Positions 1 to 10,549 are shown, numbered from the stretch's first letter. The stretch is 64,000 bases of DNA from Locusta migratoria (GCA_026315105.1 CM048748.1:25572078-25636077); one strand, 5' to 3'. Numbers and translations are program-made. Notes: a model not told the origin generated them from the sequence alone.

Positions 1-147
1 CTAGTCTTACAGACTACTTGAGCTAAGTTAAACTAACCTAACGACATCACACACATCCATGCCCGTGGGAGGATTCGAACTTTCGACGCGAGAGACCGCA
101 CGATCCGAAACGAGGCGCTCCAGACTGCTCGGCAACTCGCGCGCGGC
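1..147 (-). repeat. tRNA-related SINE, cut by the window edge
   Basis: Read on the minus strand, this has a tRNA-like head (A-box-like GAGTTGCCGAG, B-box-like GTTCGAATCC) and then a tail related to the main SINE family below, running off the window at position 1. Its head differs from the main family, so it is a sister family. The head end is interrupted by the SINE at 152-349, whose target duplication lies in it. Confidence 0.8.
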
Positions 148-151
148 TATC

Positions 152-349
152 AAATGTTCAAATGTTTGTTAAGCTTAAGGGACTTAACTACGGGATCATC
201 AGTACCTAAACTTACAAACTACGTAAGAACTAGCTAAGACTAAGGACGGCACAAATATCCATGCCCGAGGGTGGATTCGAACCCTCGACCGTAGTGGCCG
301 TGCAGACCGAGACTGAAGCGCCTCAGTCCCCTCGGCCACCGCGGCCGGC
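152..349 (-). repeat. SINE, main tRNA-derived family
   Basis: This is a full-length member of the main SINE family of the window (about 200 bp). The unit has a tRNA-Leu/Ser-like head beginning GCCGGCCGCGGTGGCCGAG, with RNA polymerase III A box (TGGCCGAGGGG) and B box (GGTTCGAATCC). An unrelated body contains GGATATTTGTGCCGTCC, then a conserved 3' domain GGGACTGATGACCCCG, and an end near AACATTTGAACATTT. It is flanked by a perfect 11-bp target duplication, GCGCGGCTATC, at 141-151 and 350-360. It sits inside the older SINE at the window start. It encodes no protein and depends on a LINE reverse transcriptase. Confidence 0.95.
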
Positions 350-360
350 GCGCGGCTATC

Positions 361-1684
361 GTATCCTTTCGGACCTTAAGGAAATATACAGAGGCGTTAA
401 TTTAAAGAGCTACTATTAAAGAGTGCAGGATATCTGCTGACTTCTTGGACTGACAGGACATTAGAAGTGCGCCCCCCCCAGCACTGCACCTGGAGAGCCT
501 CGGCGTGGACCCAGGAGGAAGGCAGGTCTGCGGGCAGTGACGTCACGCAGCCTTGTTTGCATTCAGACGCCGTCAAGATAGCGGCGCTGCCGGCCGCGGC
601 ACGGGACAACTTCTCGCTGCTCCGCCGCCGCAGGCGCTCCTCTGCCGCCTCTGCTAACTCGTTCTTGGTTTCTGGAAGCAGCTGCTTGCACGTGAGGAGG
701 CTGTAAATCTAGGAAAACGAAACCGAAAGGCTTGATTCAACGCTAACGGAATGATGAGAGACAATACATAACGTCTACAGTGTTACTAATGTACACAACT
801 ATAGGCGCGTAAATAATTTATTTTGTGATGGGCTTCATCACTTACAGTTTCACTAACAAAAAAATGTACTTGGGCTCGAACAAACATATCTGTATGAACG
901 TTTGGTTACAGTGTCTCTACGTATACCTCAATGTGCTGGTGGGTGACGTTTTAATGCAAAACTTTGCAATCATGCTCTAGACAGCACTGTAGATGTAATT
1001 GTAGACGCCATATGTAATGCAGATATCTGAACTATAACTTATGTAATAATTGTCGTACATGTTCTTTAGCGTATTGTCTTCTCGGAAGACTGTTGGTATT
1101 CACTGCCACTGCTTCCATCGCCTCTTCCCGCACTTATCGTAGCACTACCGCTAGCAATGAGTCCTTCGTCATTATCATCCCTATTATCATTATTATGAGT
1201 TTGTAACAACAGTATTTAACTTATGCTCATATTTCATATTTCTGTACCATAACAGATACGAGAAAGCATGCAAATGATTCACCTTCTACTCTAATACCAT
1301 CTTCACGGAAGAAGGGTTCTTCGTAACTTCATCTCAACCAATCGCAATACATTAGCAGGATTGATTATCAATCGTCGCCCCATCTGACGCTTCACCACAC
1401 TAATAACGTCACAAAACGCAACTTCGGAGGCACACTGCACCGTCCCGACTGGCGAACCGACAGATCAAAGTCCAATACGGCATACGGCATGGTACACGCG
1501 GAGGCCTCTAACGGACGACTGCAGAGTTCAGAGTTTTGCAGATGCAGGAGTATCACTAGTGCAATAAGGGATCTTTACATTATCTCTCATACGATTTTGG
1601 TGTATATGTCTTTTTTCGAGCCCAAGATAACAGCCACCGAAAGATAGGAAAGTATAGAAATTTAAGGCACTACCGCACCTTCGT
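361..1684. other. No recognised gene; CpG-rich patch at about 440-720
   Basis: There are no recognisable repeats here. About 440-720 is clearly richer in G+C and CpG than the surroundings, with short open frames on both strands (for example 467-706 plus, an arginine- and serine-rich 79 residues) that match no family I know. It could be a promoter or exon of a host gene, or an old repeat. The rest is AT-rich with nothing I can name. Confidence 0.4.
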
Positions 1685-1695
1685 TAGGTGTCAAA

Positions 1696-1890
1696 ATTCA
1701 AATGTTTGTTAAGCTTATGGGACTTAAATCGGGGTCATCAGTCCCTAAACTTACAAACTACTTATAAACTAACTTATACTAAAGACAGCACAAACATCCA
1801 TCCCTGAGAAACGATTCGAACTCTGACGGGGAACGGCCTCGCGCATCGGTGCATAGCGCCTCAATGCGCTCGGCCATTCTGCCGCGGCCT
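1696..1890 (-). repeat. SINE, main family, diverged
   Basis: The tail and 3' domain match the main family, but the tRNA-like head is clearly diverged, so this is an old copy. A perfect 11-bp target duplication TTAGGTGTCAA lies at 1685-1695 and 1891-1901. Confidence 0.9.
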
Positions 1891-2100
1891 TTAGGTGTCA
1901 ACAGTACTTCTAAGGGGTAGTCAAATAAAGGCGAGGCAGATTAAAGAAACGTAGTAGTTTCCTTGAGTTATTAATTTATTTATTATTCTACTTACAACCG
2001 ATTGTCTTACTCACCTCATGCTTCATAATGTTATACTTACCGACTTGCAACACTCACCTTGTGTGAGCAAGACTTGCGCCACCCAATGGTTGTGGCAGAG

Positions 2101-2391
2101 CTACTGTACAGGTGAGGGTTGCGAGATATTTGCAAGAGGAATCAATTTATTGGTTAACAATTCAAGAAACGTTTGGTCTCGCATATCTGACAGCATACCG
2201 CGGTACAGAATAACTCTTGCAGCACCTGCCTTAATCATCTGTATCACGCTTTCACGCTTACCAAATGAGCCCATAACGAAGCGTGCTGGTCCCAGTTGGA
2301 TCTTCTCTATGTCTTCTATTGACCTTACTTGGCTCGGATCCCACATGGATGAGCAATATTCAAGCGTCGACCAAACGAGAGGTCGTAACAC
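2101..2391 (-). pseudogene. LINE-J2 reverse transcriptase C-terminal fragment
   Basis: The translation contains LEYCSSMWDPSQV, IEDIEKIQ and ARFVMGSFGKRESV. These are the conserved C-terminal signature of Jockey-type reverse transcriptases (usually LEYC..VWDP, DIEKVQRRAARFV). The catalytic FADD motif is not in this piece; the upstream part of the protein lies beyond the nested insertions. It has no start codon of its own and cannot be functional. Confidence 0.8.
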
Positions 2392-2538
2392 ACTTACTCT
2401 ATTGACGGACTACACTTCCTGAATGTTCCTCCAACGAATCTCAGTCTGGCAAATGCTTGACACATGCCTGATTTTATATAGTAGTTCCATTTCAGGTCGC
2501 TCCTTATGTCTCTTTCCAAATATTTTTGGGAAGTAACA

Positions 2539-3587
2539 ATGCAATTGCATTTTTGTTGATGTGGTCTTCAGTCTGGAGACCGGTTTGGTGCACCTCTCCA
2601 ACCTACTCTATCATGAGCAAGCCTCTTTATGTCGTCATAAGAACGACAACCCACATCCATCTGAATGTGCTTACTATATTCAGCTCTTGGTCTCCCTCTG
2701 AGATTTTTCCCGCATACACTTCCCTACAATGGTAAATTTACGATTCCTTCATGTCTACGAATATGTATTACCAATCGATGTCTACTCTCAGTCAAGCTAT
2801 GGAAAAATTCCTTTTCCTTCCCAATTCAATTCAAAGGAAGGAAGAAAGCTTAGAGTTTAACGTCCCGTCGACAGCTTGGTCATTAGAGACGGAGCTAACG
2901 CTCGGAGTTTTGAGTAAGGATGGGGAAGAAAATCGGCCGTGCCCTTTTGAAAGGAACCATACCGGCATTTGCCTGAAGTGATTCAGGGAAATCACGGAAA
3001 ACCTAAATCTAGATGTCCGGAGGTGGATTTGAACCACCATCCTCCCGAATGCGATTCCAGTGCATTACCACTGCGCTCGGTAATTCAGTTCAATACCTCT
3101 TTATTAGTTATGCGTTCTACCCATGTAATCTTCAGCATTCTTCTGTAGCACCACATTCCGAAAGCCTATATCCTCCTGTCAAAGCTATTTATAGTCCAAG
3201 TGTCACTCCCGTACAAGGCAACACACCAAATTAGCCTTCAGAAAAGACTTTCGTAAATTAATATTAGATGTTAGCAGATTTCTGTTTCTAATAAACGCTT
3301 TTCTTTCCATTGCCATTCCGCATTTTATATCCTCTGTACTGCGACAAACATATTTCACTGCCCAAATAACAAAACTCATCTACCATCTTTATTGTTTCAT
3401 TATCCAATGTAATTCCTTTAGCATCGCTTCACATCCTAAAACTGCATTCCATTACCCTTGTTTTCGTCTTATTGATGTTCATCTTACACCATCCTTTCAA
3501 TACACTGTACATTCCGTTCAATTACTTATACAGGTCCTTTGCTGTCTCTGGCATAATTACAATGTCATCAGCCAAACGCAATGTTCA
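2539..3587 (-). mobile_element. LINE-A 3' portion (RTE-like non-LTR retrotransposon)
   Basis: On the minus strand this is the 3' part of LINE-A, the same element as at 8259-8600, 21256-23640 and 53650-54410. It begins with the 3' end segment (GTCTTCAGTCTGGAGACCGG in plus orientation) and runs back through the post-polymerase domain to the region just after the FADD box. It is 5' truncated where it meets the Tc1-like element, carries many stops, and is interrupted by a SINE at 2835-3081. I call it RTE-like only loosely; the clade was not tested. Confidence 0.8.
2835..3081 (-). repeat. SINE of a second family (tRNA-like head)
   Basis: In minus orientation the head reads GCGCAGTGGTAATGCACTGG, then a B-box-like segment, then a body with AGGTTTTCCGTGATTTCCCT and AAAGGGCACGGCCGATTTTC. 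I recognise the body as a common orthopteran repeat. It is flanked by AATTCAATTCAA (2823-2834) and AATTCAGTTCAA (3082-3093), a 12-bp duplication with one mismatch, inside LINE-A. Confidence 0.85.
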
Positions 3588-3995
3588 TACACTCCTGGCA
3601 ATCAATATTGCTACACCATGAAGATAACGTTCTACAGACGAGAAATTTAACCTACAGGAAGAAGATGTGTGATATGCAAATGATTATCTTTTCAGAGCAT
3701 TCCCACAAGGCTGGCTCCGGTGGCGAAACCTACAACGTGTTAACATGACAGAAGTTTCTAACTGATTTCTCATACACAAACAGCAGTTGACCGGCGTTGC
3801 CTGGTGAAACGTTGTTGTGATGCCTCGTGTAAGGAGGAGAAATGCGTACCATCACGTTTCCGACTTTGATAAAGGTCGGATTGCAGCCTATCGCGATTGC
3901 GGTTTATCGTATCGCGACATAGCTGCTCGCGTTGGTCGCGATCCAATGACTGTTAGCAGAATACGGAATCGGTGGATTCAGGAGGGCAATACGGA

Positions 3996-4194
3996 GCCGG
4001 CCGCGGTGGCTGAGGGGACTGAGGCGCTCCAGTCACGGTCTGCATGGCTACTACGGTCGGGGGTTCGAAACCCCCCTCGGACATGGATATTTGTGCCGTC
4101 CTTAGAATAAGCTAGTTGATAAGTATTTTGTAAGTTTAGAGACTGATGACCCCGTAGTTAAGTCCCATAAGCTTTACAAACATTTGAACATTTT

Positions 4195-4233
<39 letters not shown>

Positions 4234-4262
4234 TTTTTTTTTTATTTATTTTTTTTTTTTTT
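3996..4262 (+). repeat. SINE, main family, with expanded ATTT tail
   Basis: A full main-family SINE whose 3' end has grown into a long (ATTT)n and poly(T) tract (about 4194-4262). The perfect 11-bp target duplication GGCAATACGGA lies at 3985-3995 and 4263-4273. It interrupts the transposase just after the helix-turn-helix. Confidence 0.95.
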
Positions 4263-4814
4263 GGCAATACGGAATGCCGTGCTGGATCCCAACGGCCTTG
4301 TATCACTAGCAGTCGAGATGACAGGCATCTTATCCGCATGGCTGTAACGGATCGTGCAACCACGTCTCGATTTCTGAGTCAACATATGGAAACGTTTGCA
4401 ATACAATAACCATGTGCACGAACAGTTCTACGACGTTCAGCATGGAGTATCAACTCGGAGACCATGGCTGCGGTTACCCTTGACGCTGCATCACAGACAG
4501 GAGCGTCTGCTATGGTGTACGCAACGACGAACCTGGGTGCACGAATGGCAAAACGTCATTTTTTCGGATGAATCCAGGTTCTATTTACAGTATCAAGATG
4601 GTCGCATCCGTGTTTGGCTACATCGCGGTGAACGCACATTGGAAGCGTGTATTCGTCACCGCCATACTAGCACATCACCCGGCGTGATGGTATGGGGTAC
4701 CATTGGTTAGACGTATCGGTCACCTCTTGTTCGCATCGACGGCACTTTCAACAGTGGCCGTTACATTTCAGATGTGTTACGACCCGTGGCCCCACCCTTC
4801 ATTAGATCCCTGGG

Positions 4815-5011
4815 TGCCGGCCGCGGTGGCCGAGGTAACTGAGGCGCTCCAGTCACGGTCAGCACGGCCACTACGGTCGGGGGTTCAAATCCCCCCTCGG
4901 GCATGGATATTTGTGCCGTCCTAGTTCGTAAGTAGTTCATAAGTAGTTTGCAAGTTTAGGGATTGATGACCCCGTAGTTAAGTCCCATAAGCTTAACAAA
5001 CATTTGAACAT
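4815..5011 (+). repeat. SINE, main family
   Basis: Main-family SINE with a perfect 13-bp target duplication TTAGATCCCTGGG at 4802-4814 and 5012-5024. It splits the transposase between the first and second catalytic aspartates. Confidence 0.95.
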
Positions 5012-5812
5012 TTAGATCCCTGGGAATCCGCACATTTCAGCAGGATAATGTACGACAGTATGTTGCAGGTCCTGTACGTGCCTTTCTCGATATGTAAAAT
5101 GTTCTACTACTGCCATGGCCAGCACATTCTCCAGATCTCTCACCAACTGAAAACGTCTGGTCAACGGTGGCCGAGCAACTGGCTCGTCACAATAAGCCAG
5201 TCACTACTCTTGATGAACTGTGGTATCATGTTGAAGTTGCATTGGCATCTGTACCTGTATACGCCATCCAAGCTCTGCTTGACTGAATGCACAGGCGTAT
5301 CAAGGCCGTTATTACGGCCAGAGGTGTTTGTTCTGTGTACTGACTTCTCAGGATCTATGCATCCAAATTTCGTGAAAATATAATTCCGTGTTAGTTCTAG
5401 TATAATGTAGTTGTCCAATGAATACCCGTTTATCATATGCATTTCTTCTTGGTGTAGCAATTTTAATGGTCAGTAGTGTATTAAACGCAGAGATTCACAA
5501 TTATGTTGAGGTTCAATTGCAATTCCCTGCAACATGCATTAATGTACTGCAGATCCACCTGTATTTCGCTATCCTTTTTCCTGTGCTGCGACCTCTCGAC
5601 GAGGCACAGCATCAACCGCAAAAAGCCACATGTGCCTTCCAATGTTACCTACAAGGACATTTACACACATTGTGAAAAGCAACGGGCCTATAACACTTCT
5701 CTGGGACACGCCTGAGATCGCTTTTAAGTCCGATTATTTCTCTCGGGGTAGAATGACATGTTGCGTCCTGTTAACTAGGAACGCCTCAATCCACAGTTGG
5801 TCCAGTATTCTA

Positions 5813-6829
5813 CACTACTGGCCATTAAAATTGCTACACCAAGCAGAAATGCAGATGATAAACGGGTATTCAGTGGACAAGTATATTATACTAGACCTGA
5901 CATGTGATTACATTTTCACGCAATTTGGGTGCATAGATCCTGAGAAATCAGTACCCAGAACAACCACCTCTGTCCGTAATAACGGCCTTGGTTCGCCTGA
6001 GCATTGAGTCAAACAGAGCTTGGATGGCGTGTACAGGTACAGATGCCCATGCAGCTTCAACACGATACCACAGTTCATCAAGAGTAGTGACTGGCGTATT
6101 GTGACGAGCCAGTTGCTCGGACACCATTGACCAGAAGCTTTCAGTTGGTGAGAGATCTGGAGAATGTGCTGGCCAGGGCAGCAGTAGAACATTTTAAATA
6201 TCGAGAAAGGCCCGTACAGGATCTGCAATATACGGTCGTGCATTATCCTGCTGAAATGTATGGATTCCCAGTGTATGAAGGGTAGAGCCACGGGTCGTAA
6301 GACATCTGAAATGTAACTGCCACTGTTCAAAGTGCCGTCGATGCGAACAAGAGGCGACCGAGACGTGTAACCAATGGCACCCCATACCATCACGCCGGGT
6401 GATACGCCAGTATGGCGATTACGAATACACGCTGCCAATGTGCGTTTACCGCGATATTCTGCTAACAGTCATTGGATCGCGACCAACGCGAGCAGCAATG
6501 TCGCGATACGATAAACCGCAACCGCGATAGGCCACAATCCGACATTTATCAAAGTCGGAATTGTGATGTCACGCATTTCTCATCCTTACACGAGGCATCA
6601 CAACAACGGTTCACCAGGCAACGACAGTTAAGTGCTGGTTGTGTATGAGAAATCGGTTAGAAAATTTCCTCATGTCAGCACGTTGTAAGTATCGGCATCG
6701 GCGCCAACATTGTGTGAATATTCTGAAAAGCTAATAATTTGCACATCACAGCATCTTCTTCCTGTCGGTTAAAATTCGCGTCTGTAGCACGTCATCTTCG
6801 TGGTATAGCAATTTTAATGGCCTGGAGTG
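5813..6829 (-). mobile_element. Tc1-like DNA transposon, copy 2, internally deleted
   Basis: Same family as copy 1, opposite orientation, 1017 bp, inserted in the J2 LINE. Inverted ends CACTACTGGCCATTAAAATT and its complement are bordered by TA at 5811-5812 and 6830-6831. An internal deletion near 6450 removes the stretch between the helix-turn-helix and the first catalytic aspartate region, so this copy is non-autonomous. Confidence 0.9.
5940..6598 (-). pseudogene. Tc1-like transposase, deleted copy
   Basis: On the minus strand the start region (codon complementary to 6596-6598) and a diverged helix-turn-helix are followed directly, after the deletion, by RNRHTGVSPGVMVWGAIG, then FQQDNARPY with the second catalytic aspartate. 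An in-frame TAA (complement of 6194-6196) follows, at the same codon as in copy 1. Beyond it the reading continues through the PAHSPDLSP region. The first aspartate is missing. It cannot encode an active enzyme. Confidence 0.85.
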
Positions 6830-7136
6830 TATATGCTCTCACTTTGTTCATCAGGCGTCTGTCTGAAAGGGTATCGGACTCCTATCGATAGTCAGAAACA
6901 CTACATGTACAATCGATACTCTAACTGCTGCCCTCTGGAACTCGTGGATAAATAGCGCGAGTTGTGTTTCACATGATAGCTGCTTTAGAAAACTATGTTG
7001 ATTCCTACAAAGGAGATATCCTTCTCCAAAAATGTTGTTATGTTCGAATATAAATGTGTTGATAAATTCAACAACTTTGCGATCTCAATGTGCCTATAGG
7101 TTTACGCCTCTGATCGATGACGCTTGTTGTAAACGG

Positions 7137-7336
7137 CCGGCTGCGGCTGCCGAGGGGACTAAGGCGCTCCAGTCACGGTCTGCACGGCCACTACGGTCGG
7201 GGGTTCGAATCCCCCCTCGGGCACGGATATTTGTGCCGTCCTAGTTCGTAAGTAGTTCATAAGTAGTTTGTAAGTTTAGGGACTGATGACCTCGTAGTTA
7301 AGTCCCATAAGATTTACAAACATTTGAACATTTGAT
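7137..7336 (+). repeat. SINE, main family
   Basis: Main-family SINE with a perfect 13-bp duplication TTGTTGTAAACGG at 7124-7136 and 7337-7349, inside the J2 LINE. A and B boxes are intact. Confidence 0.95.
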
Positions 7337-7400
7337 TTGTTGTAAACGGCAATGACCTGTGCTTGCCTCTACCCACTCCTCTATAAGCTACTTTGTTTTT

Positions 7401-8258
7401 TTACACGGCGTCACTGTTAAATGCCAAACTGTATACGTCGATTTCAAAGCGCGGGTACTGGTAACTCGGCGACACACACGAATGCCTTCGCGCTGTACTG
7501 CCGTGCAGGTTGGTTGCGCGATCTGTTGACCCACGCGTAAATGCTGGCTTTAGGCACGTCCCGTCTCCCACCCCCCTACCCTTCCACGATCCGCTCATCG
7601 TTTCAAAATATCTCATGTTTTGTAACCGATCATTCCGGCTCTGAAGACCGTCCATTAATATTCAACACATATTTGCCTAGGCACGGACATTCTGTGTCAG
7701 CCGTGCTAAGAGCGACCCGCCTGAATAAACCGAACGCTGGCAGAGTGCGACCGCGCGACTGCAGAAAGCGTTCATTCTGACGTTAAATGCAAACGACCGT
7801 GACCGTACATACATCCGCTTCCTTTGTGAGAAATTCATATTGATTGTTTACACACTAGTTCATCCAAATTCCGTTTTTGTTTCGAACGTTTGCATAAGCC
7901 GCAAAATACTGGAGGGAAGCTCTATATAAACACCGAGCAGATGTTACGGTGGTAATGTTCTTCATGCGGATCATGTCCCAGTGTTATTATTGACTACGTA
8001 TTGTCGAATAGGTAAGATGACGCCGCGAGAAGTCAATTGACGCATTCTTACGCAGGTTAGTAGGTCAGACTAGTAACGTTTAGTTAAGTGCCTTGTGAAC
8101 TACAAGAAACCGCAGGCGGTGCTCAAAGCATAGCAACTTACGGTACATATATGTTCATTTTTGGCGCCATCAAATAGTAGACTTTATGTATTACAGTTAT
8201 TTGTACAGGCTGACTTAAACTTGCTGGTCGACATTTATGATTTATTCATTCTTTATAT
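7401..8258. other. No recognised feature
   Basis: Moderately AT-rich sequence without a repeat I recognise. Short open frames at 7401-7655 (minus) and 7541-7780 (plus) overlap each other and show no family motif, so I do not call genes. Confidence 0.4.
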
Positions 8259-8600
8259 AGTTGTTGTTGTGTTCTTCAGTCCGGAGACTGGTTTGATGCA
8301 ACTCTCCGCAATACCCTATCCTGAGCAAGCCTCTTCATCTCCACATAAGAACGGCAACCTACATCTGTCTGAATCTGCTTAGTGTATCCATCTCTTGGTC
8401 TTCGTCTGCGGTTTTACCCCACACACTTCCCTCCAACGATACATTCACAATTCCTTGATGTCTAAGAATGTGCCCTACCAATCTATCCCTTCTTTTAGTC
8501 AAGGTATGCCAGAAATTTCTTTTCTCCCCAATTCTGTTCAGTACCTCCTCATTAGTTACTCGATCCAAATCTTAATTTTCGCATTTCTAGCATCAAAATA
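8259..8600 (-). mobile_element. LINE-A 3' fragment
   Basis: The minus-strand translation (8359-8568) reads VTNEEVLNRIGEKRNFWHTL and then RRDRLVGHILRHQGI, the post-polymerase C-terminal domain of LINE-A, followed by the 3' end (TTCAGTCCGGAGACTGG in plus orientation). It is severely 5' truncated. No catalytic motif is present. Confidence 0.88.
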
Positions 8601-8939
8601 GTCTTAGTCGCACCCTTAAAAGATTTTCGCTTTTTTCACTCGCTTAATGTTTGACCTGCCAAAGGTATCGAAACACGTGTTTTTAAAATTTCAACCAAAA
8701 ATCTAAACAGGAAGGTTTGTATTTCTTACTTCAAAATTGCCTGAACAGCAACGTATTTACAAAAAACGCGATACTGTCCGCTAAATCAAAGTAACCTATG
8801 ACTTACGAACTTTACGTCACATACATTAACGTATGTCTACAGTCTGTGTATTGCAATGAGCTCAAAAACAATACAGAGATGGTACTTTGTACTATGAAAC
8901 CGTGTCGCTTAACGTATATTTCTCTCTAATCCATTTGTC
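8601..8939. other. No recognised feature
   Basis: AT-rich DNA between LINE-A and LINE-C fragments. I see no open frame or repeat worth calling. Confidence 0.4.
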
Positions 8940-9106
8940 AGTTGATTAGATTAGTTATTTGTTCCGTAGATCCATATTGAGGGGATCCTCGTGGATGTGG
9001 AACATGTCAAGAAACAAAATTTACAAGTTGAATAAGAGATAGTACTAACAATATAAATACAAATACATACACTTATAATATAAATACAGATACTTAAATT
9101 TTTAAG

Positions 9107-9172
<66 letters not shown>

Positions 9173-9720
9173 ATAATATAATAATACTAATATAGTATGA
9201 GTGCATGCGTCATTTGGTACAATTTAGAAATTCACTAATGGAGTAGAAGGAGTTGGCCACTAGAAAGTCTTTTAGGCTCCTCTTAAACTGATATTTATTT
9301 GTAACTAAATTTTTTATACTTGATGGTAAATTATTGAAAATGTGTGTTCCTGAGTAGTTGACCCCTTTTTGAACTAAAGTAAGTGCTTTTAAATCCTTGT
9401 GTAGATCATTTTTATTTCTAGTATTGTATGTATGAACTGAGCTGTTTGTTGGGAAAAGGGATATATTATTTATGACAAATTTCATTAAGGAATAAATATA
9501 CTCAGAGGCAGTAGTTAATATACCAAGTTCTTTGAAGAGGCTTCTACAAGACGTCCGTGAATTTACTCCACAAATAATACGTATTACACGTTTTTGGACT
9601 CTGAAGACTTTTGACTGACTTGAAGAGTTACCCCAAAATATTATACCATATGACAGTAGTTTGATCCTAAGCACTACAGTTGTCTTTCCAGTGTTTATAT
9701 TGAGAGTATTGGCGTATTGC
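8940..9720 (-). mobile_element. LINE-C 3' fragment with T tract
   Basis: On the minus strand this is the C-terminal domain of a second LINE clade (LINE-C; other pieces at 46230-46975 and 62925-63150), followed by a 3' untranslated region ending in the complement of GATTAGATTAGTTATTTGTT. The tract at 9108-9168 is poly(T) on the plus strand and lies inside the untranslated region. Confidence 0.82.
9210..9674 (-). pseudogene. LINE-C reverse transcriptase C-terminal domain
   Basis: About 154 open residues with LSYGIIFWGNSS, VQKRVIRIICGVNSRTSCR, LFKELGILTTASEYIYSLMK and NTRNKNDLH. These are typical of the region after the polymerase domain in many insect LINE proteins. The polymerase motifs are absent because the copy is 5' truncated. 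It matches 46311-46820 closely, and no stop interrupts it, so the copy is fairly young. Confidence 0.85.
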
Positions 9721-10005
9721 CAATGTAGTTAATGCTCAGTTAAGTTTGTGTTTCCCAGCGTTTTATCATGAGTCTTTTTATTTTTGAGCATTTGTTTATC
9801 GTCGTATTTCTATATATTTTACGGAGTTTTGTTCGCCACACTCACCCACCGCCACTCTCTGCGACAGTAAAACACCATAGTGCACACCGAGAACCTAAAG
9901 GCTACACTAATGCATAACCGCCATTGGTCTGCAGTGGATAATTTTGGCTACCGAGTGAAATATACGGACACACGTCCCACGTTCCATTTTTATAAATGTA
10001 TATTG
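9721..10005. other. No recognised feature
   Basis: Unassigned sequence between LINE-C and the hairpin element at 10006. No convincing open frame. Confidence 0.4.
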
Positions 10006-10320
10006 ATTCAAAATGAAATTCCAAGATCGCACATTAATAATTTATTCAATGACGATCGGTTTTGGTGAACTGAGTCACCATCATCTGGACACACATATAT
10101 ATTTTTTACCAGCTGGTCATCTTGTTAAAAAAATAAATTAATAATAAAAAACTGGTATAAAATAATAAGTGCAACATTATTATTATTATTATTATTATTA
10201 TTTTACAAGACGACCAGCTTGTAAAAAATATATATGTGACCAGATGATGGTGACACAGTTCACCAAAACCGATCGTCATTGAATGTCATTAATGTGCGAT
10301 CTTAGCATTTCATTTTGAAT
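10006..10320. repeat. Palindromic (fold-back) element with hammerhead-like arms
   Basis: Inverted repeat with arms about 10006-10127 and 10201-10320 (outer ends ATTCAAAATG and CATTTTGAAT) around an AT-rich spacer holding an (ATT)n run. Each arm contains a degenerate hammerhead-like core; see the next entry. No target duplication is clear. Confidence 0.85.
10236..10279 (+). ncRNA. Degenerate hammerhead-ribozyme-like motif
   Basis: Read on the plus strand: stem I strand GTGAC, core CAGATGA (CTGATGA with one change), stem II GGTGA with TCACC, then AAAA (for GAAA), CCGATC, and stem I partner GTCAT, which pairs with ATGAC/GTGAC-type bases upstream. The left arm holds the same motif on the minus strand with the same two core changes. 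Both changes hit invariant catalytic positions, so I expect no self-cleavage from this copy. Confidence 0.6.
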
Positions 10321-10549
10321 ACTATAAAACGATCAGATCACTTCCAAACCCGACTATGTCAGGTGATCTTATTCATTCTTATCTCATTATGAATGTGGTT
10401 CTTAATAAGTTGTCTGATTGCTAAATGATCGATGTAATACAAGTAACTCATCACTGTTGTAACTTTGTTATATTCACATCAAGTTGCACAAATGTTACTA
10501 TATCACTCATAGTTCCAAATTTTTTATTATTTGACGAATTATGTTATAT
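10321..10549. other. No recognised feature
   Basis: AT-rich unassigned sequence. Confidence 0.4.

Larger units (their letters stand above)
3820..5343 (+). pseudogene. Tc1-like transposase, broken
   Basis: This would cut and paste the element as a DD34E transposase. The start is the ATG at 3820. The first about 60 residues hold a helix-turn-helix (FDKGRIAAYRDCGLSYRDIA) that would bind the terminal repeats. After the first SINE come RDDRHLIRMAV and then the catalytic residues: D in FSDESRF (codon at 4567), D in FQQDN (codon at 5044) and E in SPTENVW (codon at 5149). The last two are in frame and 34 residues apart, typical of Tc1. It is disrupted by SINEs at 3996-4262 and 4815-5011, by a TAG near 4709, a TAA at 5095-5097 and a later TGA. 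The TAA is shared with the copy at 5813-6829. Confidence 0.88.
3590..5478 (+). mobile_element. Tc1-like DNA transposon, copy 1
   Basis: The ends are terminal inverted repeats (CACTCCTGGCAATCAATATT at the left, a matching inverted end near CAATTTTAATGGTCAGTAGTG at the right), each bordered by a TA dinucleotide (3588-3589, 5479-5480), the Tc1/mariner target. It contains one transposase gene, broken by two SINEs and several stops. It lies between LINE-A and the right part of the J2 LINE. Confidence 0.9.
2140..7400 (-). mobile_element. Jockey-like LINE (type J2), split by nested insertions
   Basis: The J2 sequence on the minus strand survives in four pieces: about 2140-2538, 5481-5812, 6832-7136 and 7350-7400. 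They align in order with the J2 copy at 57640-59310. Between them sit LINE-A with its SINE, a Tc1-like element with two SINEs, a second Tc1-like element and another SINE. The pieces cover the C-terminal domain through the reverse transcriptase and are full of stops. J2 is related to Jockey-clade elements (endonuclease plus reverse transcriptase, copied at the nick). It is a dead copy. Confidence 0.8.

Noticed and set aside
467..706. Host exon at the CpG-rich patch
   Set aside because: No family match, and open frames on both strands are expected at this composition; kept only as an observation.
2550..2600. LINE-A 3' end (AAACCGGTCTCCAGACTGAAGA on the minus strand, in parts) as a ribozyme
   Set aside because: It has pieces that look like a cleavage site and CUGAAGA, but no stem II plus GAAA after the box, and other LINE-A copies do not keep the pairing.
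3588..5480. Ectopic recombination between Tc1 copies to explain different LINEs on its two sides
   Set aside because: J2 sequence is also found to the left of LINE-A (2140-2538), so nested insertion into one J2 element explains the layout more simply.
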